Positions 9,264 to 14,006 of a DNA stretch of 14,006 bases are shown here, piece by piece. The DNA comes from Amoebophilaceae bacterium (GTDB lineage Bacteria > Bacteroidota > Bacteroidia > Cytophagales > Amoebophilaceae): the NCBI GenBank assembly GCA_025455725.1, contig JALOLY010000023.1, positions 1 to 14,006 on the forward strand. Reading direction: 5' to 3'. The notes below the pieces were generated by a model. The model saw only the letters and a program-made list of their open reading frames with translations, did no database searches and was not told where the DNA came from. Made by a program: the position numbers and the translations under genes. Position 1 is the stretch's first letter, and each line of letters starts with the position of its first letter.

Positions 9264-9280
9264 TGCCTTGTATTGAGGCA
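9264..9280 (-). terminator. Short hairpin between rpsO and pnp
   Basis: TGCCT (9264-9268) and AGGCA (9276-9280) form a 5-bp stem with a 7-base loop, starting six bases after the rpsO stop. It has no T-run on the minus strand. It could be a processing or stability stem in an rpsO-pnp transcript; it is too short to be sure. Confidence 0.2.
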
Positions 9281-9285
9281 GAGGA

Positions 9286-9561
9286 CTACTTCCTTAGACC
9301 AAGGCTGGCTATTGCTAGCCGGTACCGCTCCAGATTTTCTCGTTTTAGGTAGGACAGTAGGCGCTTCCGCTTGCCAACAAGCTTGGTCAAGCCCAATACA
9401 GAAGACTTGTCCTTTTTGTAGGTTCCCAAATGATGGGTGAGGTGCTTGATTCTGTGGGTAAAAAGAGCAACCTGGGATTCTACAGACCCTGTGTCTTTTG
9501 CTGACTTCTGGGCGCTAAATTCTCTAAACAAGTCTTCTTTCTCTGTTTTGGTTAGTTCCAT
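9286..9561 (-). CDS. rpsO: 30S ribosomal protein S15
   Basis: Small-subunit protein that binds 16S rRNA at the central-domain three-way junction and helps form intersubunit bridge B4. The 91-residue product has the family length (about 89) and pattern: DTGSVESQVALFTHRI, LTHHLGTYKKDKSS and the C-terminal RKRLLSYLKRENLERYRLAIASLGLRK. The conserved rRNA-contacting residues (GSxEVQ-like segment, the HL...KKD loop and the RRRLLxYL-like helix) are present. The next gene on the same strand is pnp. A possible promoter lies about 36 bases upstream. The 121-base gap to the lptF/lptG-like gene upstream leaves room for its own transcription start. Confidence 0.97.
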   Translation of the reverse strand: MELTKTEKEDLFREFSAQKSAKDTGSVESQVALFTHRIKHLTHHLGTYKKDKSSVLGLTKLVGKRKRLLSYLKRENLERYRLAIASLGLRK

Positions 9562-9596
9562 AGTGGCTGCTGATGAGCTAATTGAAAATAGGCACC

Positions 9597-9625
9597 AAAC
9601 TAGTGAAAAAATCGTACAAAAACAA
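9597..9625 (-). promoter_or_regulatory. Possible rpsO promoter
   Basis: On the minus strand TTGTTT (9620-9625) is followed after 17 bases by TAGTTT (9597-9602), continuing with G to give TAGTTTG, which resembles both a sigma-70 -10 and the Bacteroidota TAnnTTTG element. The start codon is 35 bases further on. Spacing to a -33 TTTG does not fit the Bacteroidota consensus well. Confidence 0.3.
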
Positions 9626-9682
9626 CCTTATGTTGCGTATCCTCAGTCTGTCTTTCATAGTACAAGGCTGTATAGAGGATGA

Positions 9683-11245
9683 TTAAGGACGGAAAGGCCT
9701 GCGTAGTTGACTGATCTGGCGCACATGTTTTTTAATCTTCGTCAACAATATTGTATAAAAATCAGCATCAAATAGGTGTGCGTCTTGACAGGCCTTTCTT
9801 AAAAAGAATACCCCAAAAGGTAGTAATAGCCAATTGGCTAGCCAAGCACCACTAAACGCACCAATAGTTGCTGCATTGGCCCATTTTTCCCCTAGCAGTT
9901 CAAAAATGTAATGCCATACTATTAGGCCTGTGGCAATAAGCAGGGGAATGCCTAATCCTCCTTTCTTGATGATAGCGCCCAGTGGGGCCCCCACTACAAA
10001 CACGACGATGCAGCTCACTGCCCATGCCATCATCTTGTACCGTACTAGCTCATACTTCCTGATTTCTCGTTCCAGTCGTTTCGTTTCGGCTATTTGCTGT
10101 AACAACTCTCCCCTAAAAATTTGAGCATTTTCTAAGGCTCTACTGCAGATATGTACAGAATCCACCGCTTCACACTGTGTTGACGGCGTTATGGGCAAAT
10201 CATTGGCAGAAGGTAGCTCCCCTGACTGGGGGTTTCCACTATGAAGCTTCTCAGCATGCGCCTTGAAATGCAAAATATTGGCTGCTTTGAGTGTATCTCC
10301 CTGTGTGACTGTTGTAGCCGTTGACTCAGTGCTCTCAGCGCACAACAGAGGAGCTAGACCCTTTTCACCCAGAGACCGTTTTGCGTTCTTAATGGCACTC
10401 TTCATAGCCGTAACGTCGGCAGCCAGCTGTTGGGTATTTTTTGTTCCGTAAGCGCTGGTGAATGCTTCTTTTTGTGTTCTGGATAGCTGGAACGATGCCA
10501 AACTGAGGAGTAATTTTTGGGTGTGAAAGCTACTTCTGTAAAAGTGGGGCACTTGCACATCATGGCTGTCAGTCGCGTTGGTTGGGCATGGTTCCTCCAC
10601 GTAGTTATGCCCATTAAAAAGTTCAATCACTAAATAGGCCTCATCGTGGATCGTGTATATCCTGCCCGATTCGGCCATGGTCAATGATATGTTGCCTTTA
10701 TCTTGGGTGTGGTCATAAATCATGATTCCCTGTAGGGTTTTTTGATCGTCCAATTTCCTTTGGACTTTGATACTATACCCGGGTATCCCATCATAAAATA
10801 TTCCTTCTTTGATGGCTATAGAAGGCTTTTTTTTGCTCAGGTCATACAACAAACTGAATGTGTCTAAATAGGCACGAGGCACCACATAACTGTTTGAAAA
10901 AAATATAAGCACACTCACTAAAGAGACGACACAGCATAAAGGCAACAAAACTCTTGGCAATGAAATGCCGGCACTTTTAAGTGCTATGAGCTCATAGTGT
11001 TCTCCGAGACTTCCCAGGGCCATGATCGACGCCAGTAGGATAGCCACAGGAAATGCTTGTTTTGTCGCCAAGATGCCAACGTAATAGGCTAATTGTGCAT
11101 AGATAGACAGCCCTAAGTCTTTGCCAATCAACTCGTTAAAGTAGATGAGAAAGAACTGCATCAAGAGGATAAAAAAGGCGGCACAAACGATGAGTACAAA
11201 TAGTCCCAAAAAGGAACCGAGAACGAGCTTATCAATTTTCTTCAT
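9683..11245 (-). CDS. LptF/LptG-family permease (YjgP/YjgQ)
   Basis: Inner-membrane permease of the lipopolysaccharide export family, which with LptB and its partner subunit extracts LPS from the inner membrane. The 520-residue product has the expected layout: TM helices near 8-36, 58-80 and 98-120; the cytoplasmic coupling segment LGEHYELIALKSAGISLPRVLLP (about 80-103); a periplasmic beta-jellyroll domain (about 125-250); a polar, helical, Ala/Thr/Ser-rich stretch (about 250-395); then three further TM helices (about 405-425, 430-455 and 460-483). The segment VVGAPLGAIIKKGGLGIPLLIA (418-439) is diagnostic. The full protein resembles Bacteroidota single-gene versions, so I cannot decide between LptF and LptG. 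It is divergent from the tRNA gene. If the organism is an LPS-poor intracellular symbiont, its substrate is an open question. Confidence 0.9.
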   Translation of the reverse strand: MKKIDKLVLGSFLGLFVLIVCAAFFILLMQFFLIYFNELIGKDLGLSIYAQLAYYVGILATKQAFPVAILLASIMALGSLGEHYELIALKSAGISLPRVLLPLCCVVSLVSVLIFFSNSYVVPRAYLDTFSLLYDLSKKKPSIAIKEGIFYDGIPGYSIKVQRKLDDQKTLQGIMIYDHTQDKGNISLTMAESGRIYTIHDEAYLVIELFNGHNYVEEPCPTNATDSHDVQVPHFYRSSFHTQKLLLSLASFQLSRTQKEAFTSAYGTKNTQQLAADVTAMKSAIKNAKRSLGEKGLAPLLCAESTESTATTVTQGDTLKAANILHFKAHAEKLHSGNPQSGELPSANDLPITPSTQCEAVDSVHICSRALENAQIFRGELLQQIAETKRLEREIRKYELVRYKMMAWAVSCIVVFVVGAPLGAIIKKGGLGIPLLIATGLIVWHYIFELLGEKWANAATIGAFSGAWLANWLLLPFGVFFLRKACQDAHLFDADFYTILLTKIKKHVRQISQLRRPFRP

Positions 11246-11290
11246 CTCGCATGAGCTATCAAGCGCTTACATTGGGGAACTATCAAAACG

Positions 11291-11320
11291 AAAGTCTAGC
11301 AAAAATAAGCATATTGCAAA
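11291..11320 (-). promoter_or_regulatory. Possible Bacteroidota-type promoter of the permease gene
   Basis: On the minus strand a TTTG (11317-11320) is followed after 18 bases by TAGACTTT (11291-11298), close to the TTTG / TAnnTTTG elements of Bacteroidota housekeeping promoters. The permease ATG is 45 bases further downstream. Confidence 0.3.
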
Positions 11321-11330
11321 TGGTATTCTG

Positions 11331-11348
11331 ACACATATTGTGTATAAT
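11331..11348 (+). promoter_or_regulatory. tRNA promoter -10 with overlapping palindrome
   Basis: TATAAT at 11343-11348 is a perfect sigma-70 -10 hexamer, 13 bases before the mature tRNA 5' end, so transcription would start within a few bases of the tRNA. No well-spaced -35 is visible. The palindrome ACACA-TAT-TGTGT (11331-11343) directly abuts and touches the hexamer and could be an operator or chance. Confidence 0.4.
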
Positions 11349-11361
11349 GGGGGCCATTTAT

Positions 11362-11435
11362 GGCGAGGTAGCTCAGGTGGTTAGAGCGTCGGATTCATAA
11401 CCCGGAGGTCGAGGGTTCGACTCCCTCCCTCGCTA
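11362..11435 (+). tRNA. tRNA with CAU anticodon (Met, elongator type)
   Basis: A full cloverleaf can be drawn. The acceptor GGCGAGG (11362-11368) pairs with CCTCGCT (11428-11434), with a G-U pair at position 1-72, and A11435 is the discriminator. T8 and A9 are followed by the D arm GCTC/GAGC. The anticodon arm TCGGA-TTCATAA-CCCGG has anticodon CAT and an A-C mismatch at 31-39. The variable loop is AGGTC and the T arm is GAGGG-TTCGACT-CCCTC. The 3' CCA is not encoded: the bases after A73 are CCG. The paired position 1-72 and absence of three G-C pairs below the anticodon loop argue against initiator tRNA. It is most likely elongator tRNA-Met, but tRNA-Ile2 (whose C34 is modified to lysidine) also has a CAU anticodon and cannot be excluded. 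It lies 62 bases upstream of trmD on the same strand. Confidence 0.93.
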
Positions 11436-11497
11436 CCGATGCCGCGCATGCCTTCCATCTGGTTTTACACAGAGGATCAGGACTTTTGTTAACGCTT

Positions 11498-12244
11498 ATG
11501 AGGGTTGATATCATCACCTGCCTTCCACGGCTTTTAGAGAGTCCCCTTGCACATTCCATCGTTAAAAGGGCCGTTGACCAAGCCAAGGTAGCCATCCACG
11601 TCCATGATTTGAGGGACTATTCCACCAATAAGCATCGACAAGTGGATGACTACGTATATGGCGGCGGGGCAGGCATGTTGCTCATGATAGAGCCCATCGC
11701 ACGCTGCATCGACACGCTCAAGTCGAAAGTAAACTATCAAGAGGTGATCTATATGGCCCCAGACGGAGAGCGTCTCACCCAAAGGGTAGCCAATACACTC
11801 TCCTTGAAAGACAATTTAATCGTCTTATGTGGCCACTACAAGGGGGTGGATGAGAGAGTAAGAGAACACTTGATCACACGAGAAATCAGTATTGGGGACT
11901 ATGTTTTGTCAGGGGGTGAGCTAGCGGCGGTTGTTTTAGTAGATGCTATTGTCAGACTGCTTCCTGGTGTGTTGTCAGATGCCACATCGGCATTAACTGA
12001 CTCCTTCCAGGAAGACTTGGTTGCACCTCCAGCTTACACAAGACCCGCCCGCTTTCAGGGCATGGAGGTCCCCGCTGTATTGTTGTCTGGTAATGCCCAA
12101 GCTATTCAGCAATGGCGCTACGACCAAGCCGTGGCAAGAACCCGAAAGCGCAGACCCACACTTTGCCAATCAGAATATGGAGCGCCGGCCACGTCACCTT
12201 TTTTTCCCGGTCCAATACACAATATACCTCAGACACCAGAGTAG
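11498..12244 (+). CDS. trmD: tRNA (guanine-N1)-methyltransferase TrmD
   Basis: Dimeric SPOUT methyltransferase that makes m1G37 from S-adenosylmethionine in tRNAs with G36-G37, preventing +1 frameshifts. From ATG 11498 the 248-residue product starts MRVDIITCLP, matching the family; the frame is open back to a TTG at 11486, which I reject. Visible motifs are YGGGAGML (about 54-61), the AdoMet trefoil-knot segments YMAPDGERL (85-93), LCGHYKGVDER (110-120) and SIGDYVLSGGE (131-141), the catalytic Asp149 in VDAIVRLLPGVL, and the tRNA-binding tail YTRPARFQGMEVPAVLLSG and RTRKRRPTL. Family members of this phylum usually stop soon after the RRP motif; here about 26 extra residues (12164-12241) follow, with no known domain. 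The last 51 bases overlap the convergent holin-like gene. The upstream tRNA has A37 and so is not a TrmD substrate. Confidence 0.95.
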   Translation: MRVDIITCLPRLLESPLAHSIVKRAVDQAKVAIHVHDLRDYSTNKHRQVDDYVYGGGAGMLLMIEPIARCIDTLKSKVNYQEVIYMAPDGERLTQRVANTLSLKDNLIVLCGHYKGVDERVREHLITREISIGDYVLSGGELAAVVLVDAIVRLLPGVLSDATSALTDSFQEDLVAPPAYTRPARFQGMEVPAVLLSGNAQAIQQWRYDQAVARTRKRRPTLCQSEYGAPATSPFFPGPIHNIPQTPE

Positions 12245-12532
12245 TAGTAACAAGGTTACGCACCCGCCTGAAACGACTAGAAAGCCCTGGTAGCTGCTAT
12301 TTAGCAGACCATTAACATACAGGGCCATGGCGACCAAACCGAAGAGCAAGGCACAGTGGACAATTCCTAGCAACAACAAAACGAAGGCCACCTTGATGGC
12401 CCATGCTGCCAGTTCCCTCCTCATCTCAGTCTTGAAACTATGCATGACCCTGGTAAGTAGCCTGACGAGCTCTACGGCCAGTAGTTCGAAGCCTAAGAGC
12501 CGAAAAAATATCTTCCTCCACTTGATACGCAT
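12194..12532 (-). CDS. Small holin-like two-helix membrane protein
   Basis: A 112-residue protein with a basic amphipathic N-terminus (about 1-42, rich in Arg/Lys/Glu), two long hydrophobic segments (about 43-70 and 82-106) separated by a short polar turn, and a basic end WTGKKR. This is the shape of the phage holin family III / Holin-X (DUF1469-like) proteins that are widespread in Bacteroidota chromosomes and usually have no known phage link. No exact function can be given. It begins ATG 12532, 51 bases after the rhomboid-like gene on the same strand, so the two membrane-protein genes are probably co-transcribed. Its 3' end overlaps the trmD tail by 51 bases in convergent orientation. Confidence 0.6.
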   Translation of the reverse strand: MRIKWRKIFFRLLGFELLAVELVRLLTRVMHSFKTEMRRELAAWAIKVAFVLLLLGIVHCALLFGLVAMALYVNGLLNSSYQGFLVVSGGCVTLLLLLWCLRYIVYWTGKKR

Positions 12533-12583
12533 AGGTACTTAAGGGTTTGGTGGACTGCTGCCGAAGTAACAAAAACGTACTAC

Positions 12584-13441
12584 TTATTTCCCTGCGTTGA
12601 ATAATTGCTGCTTTTCAGTTGCAGTCAAGCTTTCGTAGCCAGAAGCAGCCACCTTGTCTAGAATTATGTCTAGACTTTCTTGATCCACTCGGGTATCGCA
12701 TCTCTGCTTTTCAGAGGGAGTAGCATTTCGGTAGGCCACTTTGAGGTTTTTACTATGCTTGCTCAGACGTGTCCAATATGGGCGCCACCAGGTATGACCG
12801 TTGTACTGCCTCACATAAACGTACCCTAGCAATGCTCCTCCCAAGGCAGCAACGCTTGTTGCAGGCTCAGTGCCTACCAGATTCATCAATGCAAATAGTA
12901 CGAAAATCCCAGCGATATATTGGAGTCTGAGAGGACCCAAAATAAAAAAAGAGAAGGTATGCTGCGGGACTAGTGTGGCTGCTGCGATCATAATAGCGTA
13001 GAGGCTTCCTGAGAAACCAGAAAGACTCACCGTGGTATCCCGGAAGTGAGGTGACACACTGTATAAGTACAAAAATAAAAGCCCCCCTGCTAGGCCACCC
13101 AATAGATAAAGTGCTACGAAGTGCCGGCTTCCTAAACGATTCACTACTATTTGACCCAGAGTGTGCAAAAAGAGCAGGCCCCACAACGTGGAGAAAAAAG
13201 ATACATGTACCCAGCAATGGGTCAACAGTGCCCAGGGCTGGTACAGACAAGCGGACCAAGATGCCGGAAGGGCTACGTGCCGGTAGAGTGCCAGGTAGGC
13301 TTTCTCATACCCAATGACAGTCAAAACGACCTTGAGCACGAGTAAGGTAAAAAAGCTGAGCGCATTCAGCAGTATGATTTGCATAAGACCATTTGCAGAT
13401 CGTTGGAAGTGGGTCTTGATAAAGCGGAAAAAATCTCTCAT
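12584..13441 (-). CDS. Rhomboid-family membrane protein, probably catalytically dead
   Basis: Multi-pass membrane protein of the rhomboid (GlpG) fold. From ATG 13441 the product has 285 residues and starts MRDFFRFIKTHFQRSANGLM, like Bacteroidota relatives; a GTG at 13549 would add 36 residues without family support. Segments that line up with the family are PWALLTHCWVHVSFF (around 70-83), LYLLGGLAGGLLFLYLYSVSP (112-131), the TM4 motif SGFSGSLYAIMIAAATLVP (141-159) with the nucleophile position Ser144, ILGPLRLQYIAG (167-178), and VAALGGALLGYVYV (197-210). Active rhomboids have His in AHLGG; here the residue is Ala199. The loop-helix HxxxN positions normally His and Asn are Ser84 and Gly88. The C-terminus (about 245-285, ILDKVAASGYESLTATEKQQLF) is the small DUF6576-type domain common in this branch. 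The Ser remains but the dyad and oxyanion residues are lost, so protease activity is unlikely. Confidence 0.85.
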   Translation of the reverse strand: MRDFFRFIKTHFQRSANGLMQIILLNALSFFTLLVLKVVLTVIGYEKAYLALYRHVALPASWSACLYQPWALLTHCWVHVSFFSTLWGLLFLHTLGQIVVNRLGSRHFVALYLLGGLAGGLLFLYLYSVSPHFRDTTVSLSGFSGSLYAIMIAAATLVPQHTFSFFILGPLRLQYIAGIFVLFALMNLVGTEPATSVAALGGALLGYVYVRQYNGHTWWRPYWTRLSKHSKNLKVAYRNATPSEKQRCDTRVDQESLDIILDKVAASGYESLTATEKQQLFNAGK

Positions 13442-13805
13442 TACAGTGTGTTTGGTATTTCTGGCATGCCAGAAGATGTCATTGTTGCTGCGAATTGTGT
13501 GCAGACTTCGACTTGCTACGCGAAGTTCGGGGTTATGTGTCGTAGTCACAAAATTAGAGGCTGTAGCGCCTTGTGAGTCTTTTTTTCGAGGACTTTCATG
13601 CCCTTACTACAGGGAAAAGTAGAACCACTTTTTAGTTGTCCCTTAAGAAAGGTGAATATGCGTATGACACTAAGTGGAGGAGTGTTCTTGCGGGTAATGT
13701 TCTTAGAAAGGGGTAGGAAAAAACGCAAGAAAATGTTTGATTGAATGGGAAACTTTGCAAAAAAATCGTGCGCATAGGTGGGGTCACTCACCTCATCAAT
13801 CACAA
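13442..13805. other. Gap with no recognised gene between rhomboid gene and IS fragment
   Basis: I found no family match here. A plus-strand frame from ATG 13598 to a stop at 13744 would encode 48 residues with a basic end (RGRKKRKKMFD). A minus-strand frame at 13546-13803 of 85 codons begins with GTG. Neither has recognisable features. The part left of 13549 is the unused extension of the rhomboid-like frame. The rest could be decayed sequence around the insertion element. Confidence 0.5.
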
Positions 13806-14006
13806 ACCGATCTGTTTAAAAGCCTACTCTCCAAGCAGCTCAAGTTGATCAAGTTGGGTAAATTGGGGCTGTATGCCCCTATGCTAGCCATTGTGGCGCG
13901 TATTGTGAGCCAACAAAGAGGCGATACAAACAAGGTGTACAGCCTCGATGAACCATCCGTAAGCTGTATAGCCAAGGGTAAGGTGCATAGGAAGTATGAA
14001 TTTGGC
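13806..14006 (+). pseudogene. 5'-truncated IS5/IS1182-like transposase fragment
   Basis: The plus-strand frame that runs to the window edge encodes VARIVSQQRGDTNKVYSL, then a short Cys-Ile segment, then AKGKVHRKYEFG. This matches the central part of DDE transposases of the IS5/IS1182-like group, where the sequence (Q/N)DKNKLYSLHAPEVECI followed by KGKAHKRYEFG is conserved. In full-length members this motif follows roughly 200-plus residues containing the first catalytic Asp. Here the frame is closed by a TAG at 13704-13706, so at most 100 codons precede the window edge, and those before about 13806 do not look like transposase. The 5' half is therefore missing, by deletion or rearrangement. 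The 3' part lies outside the window, so the true state of the remainder is unknown. I recall the family from memory and could not search. Confidence 0.6.

Noticed and set aside
12194..12532. Reading the holin-like gene as evidence of a prophage
   Set aside because: No other phage gene is nearby, and this family is common as a chromosomal gene in Bacteroidota.
13546..13803. An 85-codon minus-strand frame between the rhomboid gene and the transposase fragment
   Set aside because: It has no recognisable domain and overlaps the 5' extension of the rhomboid frame; I could not support it as a gene.
1..14006. CRISPR array, toxin-antitoxin, restriction or other defence system
   Set aside because: I saw no regularly spaced repeats and no nuclease, methylase (other than TrmD), or toxin-like genes; the gene set is housekeeping and envelope.

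Overview
The window reads as chromosomal DNA of a Bacteroidota bacterium. The clearest signs are a LeuRS with the two inserts typical of that phylum, a short primary sigma factor without region 1.1, a PorT-type outer-membrane barrel, a Bacteroidota-style LptF/LptG permease, a rhomboid with the small C-terminal domain found in that phylum, and start codons without Shine-Dalgarno sequences. Fairly long gene-poor stretches, a 5'-truncated IS transposase and a degraded rhomboid active site suggest a reduced or decaying genome, possibly an Amoebophilaceae-like (Cardinium/Amoebophilus) symbiont. That placement is inference from memory of the protein families. Genes look near 50% GC and the gaps clearly more AT-rich, judged by eye on sample lines and not counted.

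Layout. 1-1072: AT-rich, no recognisable gene, one 11-bp inverted repeat. 1073-1822 (+): outer-membrane beta-barrel protein. 2046-4832 (+): leuS. 4833-5087: convergent gap with a hairpin terminator for the minus-strand unit. 5088-6901 (-): rpoD then trxB, 14 bases apart. 7004-9561 (-): rpsO then pnp. 9683-11245 (-): LptF/LptG permease. 11362-11435 (+): tRNA with CAU anticodon, divergent from the permease. 11498-12244 (+): trmD, whose tail overlaps a convergent holin-like membrane protein (12194-12532, -). 12584-13441 (-): rhomboid-family protein lacking catalytic residues. 13442-13805: little coding content. 13806-14006 (+): transposase fragment running off the window.

Most genes are housekeeping: leucine charging and tRNA modification (leuS, trmD, tRNA-CAU), transcription (rpoD), ribosome and RNA turnover (rpsO, pnp), thiol redox (trxB) and envelope (permease, barrel, rhomboid-like and holin-like proteins). 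I did not find a convincing new multi-gene system. The best leads are the apparent rhomboid pseudoprotease beside the holin-like gene, and the trmD tail that runs into the opposing gene.
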